Below are positions 43,670 through 52,146 of a stretch of DNA of 64,000 nt, one piece after another. The notes under the pieces were generated by a model. It did no database searches, was not told where the DNA came from, and worked only from the letters and a program-made list of their open reading frames with translations. The position numbers and the translations under genes are program-made. Source of the DNA: CAJCIY01 sp964245825. Lineage in GTDB: Bacteria; Actinomycetota; Actinomycetes; Mycobacteriales; CAJCIY01. The stretch lies in the NCBI GenBank assembly GCA_964245825.1, contig CAXTNT010000004.1, positions 169,970 to 233,969 of the forward strand. The letters run 5' to 3'. The first letter of the stretch is position 1. Every line of letters starts with the position of its first letter.

Positions 43670-44118
43670 CACCCCCACCGACGACCGGACAGGACCGAAA
43701 CCGGCGCACGGGTTCGGAGCGGGGGAGCGCCACCGCCGAGCTGGTCCTGCTGACCCCGCTGCTGATCCTGCTGCTGCTGCTGGTCGTCGCCCTCGGCCGC
43801 CTCGCCAGCGCCCGCCTGCAAGTCGACGGCGCCGCCAGCCAAGCCGCCCGCGCCGCGTCCCTGGCCCGCGACCCGACCACCGCGACCACCCTCGCCACCC
43901 AGACCGCCAGCCAGACCCTCACCGGGCAGCACCGCACCTGCGCCCACCTCACCGTGACCGTCGACACCCACGCGTTCCACCCCGGCGGATCCGTCGCGGT
44001 CACCGTCAGCTGCGCGGTGAACCTCGCCGACCTCTCCGGACTGCACCTGCCCGCCGCAACGACCGTCACCTCCCGGTTCGTCGAACCCCTCGACACCTAC
44101 CGCAGCACCAGCCGATGA
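43666..44118 (+). CDS. TadE-family pseudopilin (second copy)
   Basis: 150 aa. TadE motif SERGSATAELVLLTPLLILL at about 17-36, helix to about 45, then a domain with a possible disulfide (HRTCAHLTV...VSCAVNL). The pair of TadE-like proteins plus TadG is the minor-pilin set of Tad systems. Coupled on both sides by 4 nt overlaps. Confidence 0.85.
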   Translation: MTPPPTTGQDRNRRTGSERGSATAELVLLTPLLILLLLLVVALGRLASARLQVDGAASQAARAASLARDPTTATTLATQTASQTLTGQHRTCAHLTVTVDTHAFHPGGSVAVTVSCAVNLADLSGLHLPAATTVTSRFVEPLDTYRSTSR

Positions 44119-44567
44119 CCACCCCGACCTACCGCCGACCCACCCGGCGCCGGCTCCCCGGCGGTGAGGAGGGGATGGTCACCGCGTTCGTCGTCGTGAT
44201 GACGTTCGCGCTGCTGCTGTTCGCGGGCCTGGTCCTAGACGGCGGGCTCACCCTCGCCGCCCGCGTCCAAGCCATCGACGAAGCGCAAGCCGCCGCCCGC
44301 GCCGGCGCCCAAGCGGTCGACCTCACCACCTACCGAACCACCGGCACCGAAGTCCTCGACCCGGCCGCGGCGACCGCCGCCGCCGACAGCTACCTCACCG
44401 CCACCGGCCACACCGGCACCGTCACCGTCGCCGGCGACCGGGTCACCGTCACCGTCCGGATCACCCAGCCCACCCAGATCCTCACCATCGCCGGCATCCG
44501 CTCGCTGACCGTCTCCGGCACCGGTAGCGCCGTCGCCGAACGCGGCGTCGTGGGAGCGGGGACATGA
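44115..44567 (+). CDS. TadG-like/pilus-associated membrane protein
   Basis: 150 aa. GEEGMVTAFVVVMTFALLLF (about 17-36) is a TadE/TadG-type processed helix, followed by LDGGLTLAARVQAIDEAQAAARAGAQ, typical of the TadG N-terminal segment, and a small beta domain. The vWA domain of full TadG proteins is absent. Coupled to the LysM-BTAD gene by a 4 nt overlap. Confidence 0.82.
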   Translation: MTTPTYRRPTRRRLPGGEEGMVTAFVVVMTFALLLFAGLVLDGGLTLAARVQAIDEAQAAARAGAQAVDLTTYRTTGTEVLDPAAATAAADSYLTATGHTGTVTVAGDRVTVTVRITQPTQILTIAGIRSLTVSGTGSAVAERGVVGAGT

Positions 44568-47317
44568 CTCGCACCCGGCAAACCCTCACCGGCCTCGGCG
44601 CGCTCCTGCTCCTCACAGGTCTGGTGGTGGTGGTGCCGTGGGCGCTGGTCCGCTACATCGGTTGGCCCCTGCCCCACGCCATCCCCACCTGGCCCGCGCT
44701 CAAGGCGGGGCTCACCACTCGCGGCATCCCACCCGGCACCCTGATCAAGGCGCTCGCGCTCGTCGTCTGGGCCGGCTGGGCGGTCCTCGCCGCCACCGTC
44801 GCCGCCGAAGTCGCCGACGCGCTCGGCGGCCGGCCGTCGCGGCAGGTGCCGCTGGCCGGGGCCGTCCACCCGCTCGTTCAGCTGCTGGTGGCAGCGGTCG
44901 TGGTGGCGCTGCTCGGCGCCCTCCCCAAACCGACGGTCGCGGGCCACCTGCCGCTCGCCGTCAGCCTCGCCGCCACCGGCCAACACACCCCCACCACCCC
45001 GGCGTTCCTCACCGAGAACGCCCAACTGCGCTCGCCCGCGCAGCGGGTAGACGCGGCCCGCGAGGCGCCTGCCGATGGTCTTCGGCCGTATGTCGTGCAA
45101 CGACGAGACACCCTCTGGGGCATCGCCGACACCCAGCTCGGCGACCCCACGCGGTGGAAGGAGATCTTCGCGCTCAACGAAGGACGCCACCAGCCCGGCG
45201 GCCAAGCCCTCACCGACGCGAACCGGATCTGGCCCGGCTGGACCCTCCTGCTGCCCACCCCACCCAGCGCCGCGGCCGCTCCCAACCACCAGCACGCCCG
45301 GCAGGCGTTGACCGCGGCGTCGGCCACGCCGCCGCATTCGTCGCCGCCCGTCCGCGCGGCGACACCCCCGCTCGCCGCACCCACCCCGGCAGCCCAACCA
45401 CACGCACCGGACAGCCTCATCCGCCCCACAGCCGAAACCTCAACAACCGCAGCCCCCACGCCCGCCGGCAGGCACGCCGCATCGATCACACTCACATCAG
45501 GATCGGAAGTCGGCGCGGCGTTCGCCGCCGCTGTCCTCGCCGCCCTCGCCGCCGCCCGGCTTCGCCGGCGCCGCCGCTACCAGCCAACGCCCCCGGCGCC
45601 CGCCCGCTACCGCACCAGCCCACCACTCCCGGCACCACTCCGAGACCTGCTCCGGCGCCCCGAGCAGGACCACGACGAGGAACCCGAGACGACGCCGCCT
45701 AACACGAGCGCTCCAGATGGCGCGGCCTACGCGATGCCCGCCTGCGACCCGACCGCGCCGCACGACATCGAGATCGGCACCCGCGACGGGCAACCCGTCC
45801 ATCTCCCACTCACCGGCTGGGGAGGACTCGCCCTCACCGGAACGGGAGCCGAAGCCACCGCACGCGCCTGGCTCGCCGCCCTCATCGCGCAAGCAGGGCC
45901 ACTCGGCGTGCAGATCTACGCCACCCGCGACCTCATCAGCGATCTGCTCCCCGGCATGCACGCCTCCCCAGCGATCCACCTGGCCCCCGACGAGGCAGCG
46001 CTGCTGCCGCAGCTCGAGCAGCAAGTCCTCGCGCGGGGCCGCAAACTGGCAGCCGCAGCCGTCAGCGACGCGGCCAGCTACCGACGCAAAAACCCCGAAG
46101 ACCCGTTCCCCGCAGTGCTTGCCGTGATGACCGCGCCGCCCCGGGACGACCGATGGTCGGCCGTCCTGCGGGCAGGACGTCCGCTCGACATCGACGCCCT
46201 CATCCTGGGCACCACCGAACCGGCAGATGCCGGGGCGGTGATCGAGGTCAACGACAGCGGCGACGTCCAGAACGGGACCGCCGGAACATCCGCACGGGTG
46301 GCGGGCGCCCGCCTCTTCCGGCTCAACCCCCAAGACGCCCTACCGCTGCTCCGTCCGATCGCCGCCGACCACGCCAGCGCAACGGCCACCGACCCTCCTG
46401 ACCCCACGTCCCACCGGCCAGCTCACCTCGATACGGCCGAGGCCGAAGGAGCAGCCATCGGCTGGACCACCCCCACACCCCGCCCGCTGCTCGCCCAGCC
46501 CGGCCCGGCAGCAGCCGTCCACGCCAGCGCGGCTGCGGAAACCCAGTTGGCCACTGAAGAGCCGAGTGGACCGGCGCTCAGGGTCCAGCTCCTCGGCCCA
46601 CTCCGCATCTGGGCCCACGGCAACGAAATCACCACCGGACTCCGCACTGGTGCCCGCGAGCTCCTCGCCTGGTACCTCCTCCGTCCAACCGGAGCCAGCG
46701 CCGCCGAGGCGATCGAAGCGATCTGGCCCGACGTCCCACCCGAACGCGGACCCCAGCGGTTCTGGAACGCCCTCGGCAACCTCCGCTCCCGGCTACGAGC
46801 CGCCGACGGCACGGCCGGCCTGGAGATCCTGGTCAAAACAGCAGGCCGCTACCGGCCCGAGACCGACCAGTTCGACGTCGACGTCTGGCAGTTCCAGGCA
46901 GCACTGGCCACAGCAGCCCGCAGCCCAGACTCCACGACCGCCCGCGAGGCCCTCGAAGCTGCGACCGCAACGTTCCACGGCGACCTCCTCCACGGCGACG
47001 ACCACCTCTGGGTCGAGCCGCTCCGGGAAGAGCTCCACCGGCGAGCGATCGACGCCCACCTGCGCCTAGCGGAGCTCCAAGCTGACGCCGGCAACCCCGA
47101 TGCTGCGCTCGAAACGTTAGAACGCGCGATCACCATCGACACGTTGGCGGAGGAAGCGTACCGGCGAATCCTCACGATCCAGGCAAGTCTCGACCGAGTC
47201 GACGCGGTACGACGGACATGGGAGCTGCTCCGCGGGCGCCTAGCAGAAATCGAACTAGACCCAGAAGCCGAAACAGTTGCCCAATACCGCAAAGTGATGG
47301 GTGCCGCGACGCGTTGA
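44564..47317 (+). CDS. Large membrane protein with LysM and BTAD domains
   Basis: 917 aa, last gene of the Tad operon. Helices at about 9-28, 58-82 and 102-120; a LysM domain at about 176-230 (YVVQRRDTLWGIADTQLGDP...ANRIWPGWTLLLP); a Pro/Thr-rich linker; another helix at about 312-332; a nucleotide-binding-like region (LTGWGGLALTGTGAEATARAWL, about 420-560); and a C-terminal winged helix plus BTAD (about 670-917; RVQLLGPLRIWAHGNEITTG, DLLHGDDHLWVEPLREELHR). LysM binds peptidoglycan and BTAD is found in SARP-type regulators, so one chain could link wall state to transcription. Homologs share this mix in actinobacterial Tad clusters. Confidence 0.85.
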   Translation: MTRTRQTLTGLGALLLLTGLVVVVPWALVRYIGWPLPHAIPTWPALKAGLTTRGIPPGTLIKALALVVWAGWAVLAATVAAEVADALGGRPSRQVPLAGAVHPLVQLLVAAVVVALLGALPKPTVAGHLPLAVSLAATGQHTPTTPAFLTENAQLRSPAQRVDAAREAPADGLRPYVVQRRDTLWGIADTQLGDPTRWKEIFALNEGRHQPGGQALTDANRIWPGWTLLLPTPPSAAAAPNHQHARQALTAASATPPHSSPPVRAATPPLAAPTPAAQPHAPDSLIRPTAETSTTAAPTPAGRHAASITLTSGSEVGAAFAAAVLAALAAARLRRRRRYQPTPPAPARYRTSPPLPAPLRDLLRRPEQDHDEEPETTPPNTSAPDGAAYAMPACDPTAPHDIEIGTRDGQPVHLPLTGWGGLALTGTGAEATARAWLAALIAQAGPLGVQIYATRDLISDLLPGMHASPAIHLAPDEAALLPQLEQQVLARGRKLAAAAVSDAASYRRKNPEDPFPAVLAVMTAPPRDDRWSAVLRAGRPLDIDALILGTTEPADAGAVIEVNDSGDVQNGTAGTSARVAGARLFRLNPQDALPLLRPIAADHASATATDPPDPTSHRPAHLDTAEAEGAAIGWTTPTPRPLLAQPGPAAAVHASAAAETQLATEEPSGPALRVQLLGPLRIWAHGNEITTGLRTGARELLAWYLLRPTGASAAEAIEAIWPDVPPERGPQRFWNALGNLRSRLRAADGTAGLEILVKTAGRYRPETDQFDVDVWQFQAALATAARSPDSTTAREALEAATATFHGDLLHGDDHLWVEPLREELHRRAIDAHLRLAELQADAGNPDAALETLERAITIDTLAEEAYRRILTIQASLDRVDAVRRTWELLRGRLAEIELDPEAETVAQYRKVMGAATR

Positions 47318-47718
47318 CGCTCGGGTCGCCAAGAGGAGGCCGGTCATCAGCGCGATCGGCAATAACTCGGCCTGTTATCGGCGGTGCGCCCGGCGATTTG
47401 AAGCGGTTGGTTCGGATAGCACTCAAATGATCCGCGACACCGCGGGCAATGTCTGGGCCAAGACCGGGGGTCGGTACGGCGGTTGGAGCGAGGAGTTTGG
47501 CGGGGGGATGACCTTGGTCGCTACCGGCGGCGGGGCTCAGATCATCCTCGACACCGGGAGCAATTGTCTGGGCCACGACCGGTGTCGATTATGGCGGGTG
47601 CGGCGAGGAGTTCGCCGGGCATTGCAAAAAGCGCGACTGGTTGGCAGGCTGGGCGCTGCAAACGGATCCTGAGAATTCACCTGCAGTCGCCATAGTGATT
47701 CCGAGCGTCCGGTTTGGC
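47318..47718. repeat. Imperfect ~70 bp direct repeats in non-coding DNA
   Basis: No intact gene in these 400 bases. GACACCGCGGGCAATGTCTG (47436 on) recurs with changes from 47550 (GACACCGGGAGCAATTGTCT); the likeness continues for about 70 bases in both (TCGGTACGGCGGTTGGAGCG against TCGATTATGGCGGGTGCGGC, then GAGGAGTT). Spacing is about 114 bp. Possibly operator or recombination sites, or a worn gene fragment. Confidence 0.5.
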
Positions 47719-47721
47719 GGC

Positions 47722-49006
47722 TCATCCGAATCGAGGGTGTAGTCGGGGTCTTAGCCGGGGTCTGAACCCGCCGCTCTCCAGAAGTGATCTCGCGACGTAG
47801 TTGGTGAGGTTGCGGAACCCGTGGGCGGAGCCGCGGAGGTGTTCGAGCCTGCCGTTAATGGCCTCTGTCGGTCCGTTGCTGGTGCCGGGCGGTCGAAGTA
47901 GGCCAGGACATCAGCGGCGCGGCGGGTGAGGGTTCGGCCGAGGACGGTGATCTCGGTGAGAGCGGTGGGGACACCACTGCGCAGGTCGGTGATCAGCTGC
48001 GCCATCAGTTCTCGGCCGCGTCGGCGGTCTGGTTCGCGGTAGGCGGTGACCATCCGCTGGTAGACACCCCAGGTCGCGTGGACCTCGACGTGATCGTCGG
48101 ACGCGAACAACAGCTCGAGGCGACGAGCCTGGCGGTCGGTGAGCAGGTCGGTGCCGGTGTGCAAGGTCCGGCGGGCGCGATAGAGCGGATCGTCCGCCAG
48201 CCCGCGGTGGCCATGCAGTTGCTGCTGAACCCGGCGGCGGCAACGATCGAGTGCGTCACCGGCTAGCCGGACGACGTGGAAGGGGTCCATGACCGCTGTG
48301 GCGGCGGGCATCTCCTCTGCTGCAGCGGTCTTGAACCCGGTGAACCCATCCATCGCGACCGATTCGATCTGGTCGCGGAAGCTCGCGGGCTGCTCAGCGA
48401 GCCACACCTTGAACGCCTGTTTCGAGCGGCCTTCGACCATGTCCAGCAGCCGCGCCGGGCCGGTCTGGTCGCGGACCGGGGTGAGGTCGATGATCACGGT
48501 CACGTACTTGTCCCCGCGGCGGGTGTGACGCCACACGTGCTCATCCACGCCTAAACCCGGACCCCCTCGAACCGGGCCGGGTCAGCGATCAACACCCGCC
48601 TGCCCTCGGCCAGGACCGCGTCGTTGGCGGTATCCCAGGACACGGCGAGCGCCTCGGCGACGCGGGCGACGGTCAGGTGCTGACAGACGATCGCCTCCAA
48701 CGCCCACCGCAGCGCCCGCCGCGAGAGCCGCGCCCGCGGTTCCGCCGCCCGGGCAGTGTCCTGCCGCCACACATGACCGCAGCCCGAACATCGGTAGCGG
48801 ACCACCGTCACCAGCAGCGTCGTCGGCCGCCACCCCAACGGCTCGTGCGCCAACCGCCGGGTCACGGTGTCGCGCGGCGAACCCTCGCTCCCACAGCGGC
48901 GGCACCACTCGTCCGGTGCCACTACCCGGCACGCCAGCACCGCGCAGTCGGGCTCGAGACGCTGACCGGTCACCTCCAATCCGAGCTCATCCAGGCGGCA
49001 GAACAC
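47722..49006 (-). pseudogene. ISL3-family transposase with two frameshifts
   Basis: First part (49006-48551): zinc-ribbon CRRCGSEG...CSGCGHVW and an HTH, ending RFEGVRV then stop. The continuation DEHVWRHTRRGDKYVTVIID starts at 48548 in another frame; one base is missing at the junction (GGTTTAGGC). The DDE core then reads AMDGFTGFKT, VMDPFHVVRL and TWGVYQRMVTAYREPDR. Near 47890 a second one-base loss shifts out the end, which in the restored frame reads GTSNGPTEAINGRLEHLRGS and stops at 47722. Full-length ISL3 transposases are about 430 aa in one frame. Inactive unless both shifts are assembly errors. Confidence 0.88.
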
Positions 49007-49033
49007 CGTGAGATCAGGGCAAGCGAAGGTAGC

Positions 49034-49088
49034 GTCGAGGTCTTCCGGCTGGGCTGTGTGAGAACTCCCATCCTCGGAAGACCTCGAC
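49034..49088. other. Long hairpin upstream of the transposase, inside the IS
   Basis: Perfect 14 bp inverted repeat: 49034-49047 (GTCGAGGTCTTCCG) with 49075-49088, 27 nt loop. It lies between the right terminal repeat and the transposase start. Such stems in IS elements block read-through expression from outside promoters. Confidence 0.65.
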
Positions 49089-49241
49089 CCCTACACCGGC
49101 ACCGACGCGCCGGGACCTACACCCTCAAATCGGAAGAGCCGGTTTGCGTGAAAGCCAGTTCAAACCTCGGTGACAAACTCCGTTACGGCATATGGCTTTT
49201 TTCGGCATCCAAAGGCTGGACGCGGCGACGCGCGCTCGACC

Positions 49242-50078
49242 TTAGTCGAGGGCGTTGCCCCACGGGACGCGAGCGCACGCGTCTTCGATTGACCGAAGCT
49301 TGTTGCGAAGCATCTGACGTGCCTGCTCTTGCTCGCGCAGCATCATCAAACGCGCGGACGTCGCGTCGGCTGTGTTCTGAGTGTCAGGGAAGCCTGCGCC
49401 GCGATCTTGGACGTCGCGCGAAAGTTGACGCCAATACGACAATGCGTCGAGGGCTCGCTCTAGGTGGTCCTCAACTTGGGACAGCACTCCGCGCACGCGG
49501 CGCTGGGCTGTCGACAGACCGAAGGACAGGGGGTAGGAGGCGATAGTTCGTTGCGTGTCGTCTAGGACCTTCGACAGGTCGTTGTGGAGCCCGTCGAAGT
49601 CGAACGCCGTGAGCGGTTCAATGGATCTCAGTTGTTCACGCACGACGCCGACCACGGCCGCGGCGGAGGAGATGACGGCGCGTGCCTCCTGGCTGACGGA
49701 CTTGGGGGAGCGGCGAGCAAGCTGCTCGAGGTCGGAGATCTCGAACAGAACAATCTGAAATACGTCCGCCTCTGCGCGGGCCGGCTTGGTGTACCCATTG
49801 GCTGCGACCATCAACGCCCGGTCGGCGTGGCCGGCGGAAATCAACCCGTGGCTCAGTTGATTGAACTCCCGGATTTGGGACACGCCAGCAGGGTTTCGGT
49901 AGTTCTTGCAGTCCACGATCGTGCGCACGGCTCCGCGGGTGGCGGTGTGCTCAGTTACCCAGACATCTATCTGCGAGCCGGCGAGCCACTGATCGTGAAC
50001 GGCGTCGGCTCCAGTCTCGCGGAACAAGTCGGCGACGCGACGCTCGAACTCACGCCATTCGATCGACTTCTCCACCAT
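49242..50078 (-). CDS. Mrr-like restriction endonuclease fold protein with coiled coil
   Basis: 278 aa. N-terminal PD-(D/E)XK domain (about 1-115): EWREFERRVADLFRETGADA, QIDVWVTEHTATRG and IVDCKNYRNP, giving D...D-x-K spacing as in Mrr/RecB-like nucleases, then QIREFNQLSHGL and ADRALMVAANGYTKPA. Residues 120-278 are helical and partly coiled coil (LEQLARRSPKSVSQEARAVI, QVEDHLERALDALSYW, MLREQEQARQMLRNKLRSIE). It may cut modified or foreign DNA. It sits between the IS and the conjugation operon without a partner, so it could be a stand-alone type IV-like nuclease. Confidence 0.78.
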   Translation of the reverse strand: MVEKSIEWREFERRVADLFRETGADAVHDQWLAGSQIDVWVTEHTATRGAVRTIVDCKNYRNPAGVSQIREFNQLSHGLISAGHADRALMVAANGYTKPARAEADVFQIVLFEISDLEQLARRSPKSVSQEARAVISSAAAVVGVVREQLRSIEPLTAFDFDGLHNDLSKVLDDTQRTIASYPLSFGLSTAQRRVRGVLSQVEDHLERALDALSYWRQLSRDVQDRGAGFPDTQNTADATSARLMMLREQEQARQMLRNKLRSIEDACARVPWGNALD

Positions 50079-50126
50079 ACAAGGAGTGTGATGGCAACGT
50101 ACGGGTCTGGCTAGTGGTCATGCGCG

Positions 50127-50312
50127 TCAGTTCATCGGGGTGAGCCAGGCGCTGGGGTCGTCGAGGTAGAGGCCGCAGGCGGTGTCGAGTGCTTCTTCGG
50201 GGGTGCCGGAGGGCAGTCCGATGTGAAGGAGGCTGTCTTGGTAGTCGTCGTGGCTGGCGCGGTAGATGGCGAGCCCCACCAGCTTGCTGGCGCCACGTAT
50301 CGACCTGGCGGG
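50127..50312 (-). pseudogene. C-terminal fragment of a conserved element gene
   Basis: The minus strand reads GASKLVGLAIYRASHDDYQD, then SLLHIGLPSGTPEEALDTAC, and ends LDDPSAWLTPMN with a stop at 50127. The frame meets an in-frame TAG at 50313-50315 and has no ATG; only an internal GTG remains. Composition and codon use fit a real gene whose 5' part is lost. Similar short proteins lie at this place in other actinobacterial conjugation regions (from memory). Function unknown. Confidence 0.5.
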
Positions 50313-50668
50313 CTAGCAGTACGCGTTCCCTCGGCGCCAGTCAGTTCGCCCCGATGGTCAGTCGCCATAGCCCAAGCGCTTCGATCGGGCGCAGGCCTGC
50401 GGGAGGTCCTCAAGACCGGAGGGGGCTGTCAGCGTGAGCGTCGTGAGCCCGCATCGGTAAGTTGTCATGCCCCGTAGTCGCGGGGGGGGCTTGCGAAGCG
50501 CCTGGCCGGGAAGTCTCAACGCCATCGCGTTCACGCGGTCGGGTTCCCACTTGGCATGCTTCTTACACGGGGGACGACGTCTGCGACGGTGGCGCGTCTG
50601 ACGCAGGGATGAACACCACCTCTGCGCGCCTGAAGGGTGGCCGACACCCCTCGCCGAGCTGATTTGGC
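50313..50668. other. Intergenic stretch downstream of conjugation operon
   Basis: No clear gene. A short minus-strand frame (50468-50358) reads MTTYRCGLTTLTLTAPSGLE and ends KRLGYGD; it may be part of the same broken gene as the 50127 fragment. No strong hairpin seen. Confidence 0.4.
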
Positions 50669-51271
50669 TCAGTGCACCGGCATACTCGTTCCCGCGTAGC
50701 CGGCGGCGATGTTCAGGACCTCCGCGACGTACCAGCTGGCGTGGTTGTAGGCGAAGATGGCGGCGCGAATGTTGGTGCCACCGCGGGCTCCGTTGGCGCA
50801 CAGGTCTCTGGCCGCGGCGTAGATCGCGTCGGCCGGGTCGTAGGGGTTGGGCGGGTCGGCGCCGCCGGGTGGGATGGGCTGGTCGTATTCGGCGAAGGTG
50901 GGGGGTTCGAACTGCATGGGTCCTTCGGCGCCGGCGTAGTTCGCGCCGAAGTGGACGCCGGGCAGCGTCGACTGGCCGTTGTCGGTTTCAACGGTGCCGA
51001 TGGCCGCGAGGACGTTCCAGGGCAAGCCGGGGCAGGTCGCGGCGGCCGCGACGTACAGCCTGAGGTAGTCGGCGGGGATACGCTGCGCGCCGGCGGTTGT
51101 GGGGAGCGGCTGGGGGCTGTTTGCGGTGATCGGCGGGCTGCCTTCTCCGCTGGGTCCGGCGCCGAGGGCGCTGGCGATGCCGGCGGCGGCGCCGTCGGCG
51201 ACGACGACCACGAGCAGGAGGAACCCGGCGGCGCCGGCCGCGAGGGTGGCGCCTGTGCTGCGTTCACTCAC
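50669..51271 (-). CDS. Lytic transglycosylase/lysozyme-like protein of the T4SS
   Basis: 200 aa from GTG 51271, coupled to the upstream stop (GTGA). One N-terminal helix (about 9-33, LAAGAAGFLLLVVVVADG); then an SLT/lysozyme-like domain: LPWNVLAAIGTVETDNGQST with the catalytic Glu, ANYAGAEGPMQFEPPTFAEY, YDPADAIYAAARDLCANGAR and NIRAAIFAYNHASWYVAEVL. VirB1-like enzymes open the peptidoglycan for the conjugation channel. Last intact gene of the operon. Confidence 0.88.
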   Translation of the reverse strand: MSERSTGATLAAGAAGFLLLVVVVADGAAAGIASALGAGPSGEGSPPITANSPQPLPTTAGAQRIPADYLRLYVAAAATCPGLPWNVLAAIGTVETDNGQSTLPGVHFGANYAGAEGPMQFEPPTFAEYDQPIPPGGADPPNPYDPADAIYAAARDLCANGARGGTNIRAAIFAYNHASWYVAEVLNIAAGYAGTSMPVH

Positions 51272-52146
51272 CGCCCGGAGCCGCCCTGCTGGGGTTGGCC
51301 GAGGTCGATCAGGCGTAGCCGCCCGCCGGCATGTCCGGCGGGCAGCCACACCGCGCCGGCGGGGTCTTGCCCGGGTTTAAGGACGGCGGTGGCTACCGGC
51401 ACGGTGCGGTGCGCCAGCGCGGGGCGGGCGGCCGCCTCCCGGCCGGGGGTGGGGAAGGTGAAGCAGACCCAGGTGGGGTGGCCGGCTTCTCGGGCGAGGT
51501 CGGCGTACCCGGTGAGCTTGTCGGACAGGCGGGCGATGCGTTCGCTGCCGGTGTCGTATTCGAGCAGGAACGGCAGCAGCCCGCCGTCTTGGGCCCAGAC
51601 GCCGTAGCCGTCGGGGCGGACGACGGCGCCCCATTCGGCGGCGCACCGCGCCTCGGACCACCACTCGAGCAGGTGCGCGCCGGGGGTGCGGCGGGCGGCC
51701 GCGATGAGGGAGGTGAAGGTGCCGTTGACCCCGACGAGGTGGGTGAGGCGCTGGCTGCGGGCGAGCGCCGCGGCGGTGTCGAGCCGCCATCCGGTGCGGC
51801 CGGGGTGATGGCCGTTCTCGGCGGCGAGCAGGTCCGCGCCGGCCGGTCCCAGCACCCAGTGGTGTGGGGCGGACCCGGTCCGGGCTCGGGGTCGGAATCG
51901 GTCCAGCAGCTGGAGGTGGTGGAGCTCGGCTAGCCGTTTCCGGGTGCGGCGGGCGCCGGTGAAGCCGATGTCGGTGATCTGCTCGGTGGTCAGCACCCGG
52001 TGGGCGGCGAGGATGCGGCAGAGGTATCTGTCCCGGTCGGTGAGGCGTCCCGCGAGCTGCAGCAGTTGTTGGTCTCTGCTGCCGCCGCGCGGTCGGGTGG
52101 TTCTGTTGTTCGCCCTGCCTGCCAGTGCTGTGTCGGCTGTGTTCAT
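51268..52146 (-). CDS. Replication-relaxation family protein
   Basis: 292 aa from ATG 52146, overlapping the TraG stop by 4 nt. An N-terminal winged HTH (about 28-80; RLTDRDRYLCRILAAHRVLT, ...QITDIGFTGARRTRKRLAEL) is followed by a domain with FLLEYDTGSERIARLSDKLTGY, the conserved block of plasmid replication-relaxation and MobC-like proteins, and WVCFTFPTPGREAAARPAL. The D-T-G-S...K pattern recalls a PD-(D/E)XK-like fold. Probably binds oriT or helps relaxosome assembly. No separate relaxase gene is seen in the window, so this may be the key DNA-processing factor. Confidence 0.85.
   Translation of the reverse strand: MNTADTALAGRANNRTTRPRGGSRDQQLLQLAGRLTDRDRYLCRILAAHRVLTTEQITDIGFTGARRTRKRLAELHHLQLLDRFRPRARTGSAPHHWVLGPAGADLLAAENGHHPGRTGWRLDTAAALARSQRLTHLVGVNGTFTSLIAAARRTPGAHLLEWWSEARCAAEWGAVVRPDGYGVWAQDGGLLPFLLEYDTGSERIARLSDKLTGYADLAREAGHPTWVCFTFPTPGREAAARPALAHRTVPVATAVLKPGQDPAGAVWLPAGHAGGRLRLIDLGQPQQGGSGR

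Larger units (their letters stand above)
47719..49140 (-). mobile_element. ISL3-family insertion sequence, decayed
   Basis: Ends found by eye: 24 bp terminal inverted repeats at 47719-47742 and 49117-49140 with 21 of 24 positions paired (outer ends GGCTCATCCG and GGCTCTTCCG). The 8 bases outside are GGTTTGGC on the left and GGTTTGCG on the right, a near-perfect 8 bp target duplication as expected for ISL3. Total 1,422 bp. It carries one transposase with two frameshifts and an internal hairpin. Confidence 0.85.

Noticed and set aside
48540..48560. Programmed -1 frameshift in the ISL3 transposase
   Set aside because: The site GGTTTAGG is not a standard slippery heptamer, ISL3 transposases are single-frame, and a second shift exists near 47,890; mutation or sequence error is simpler.
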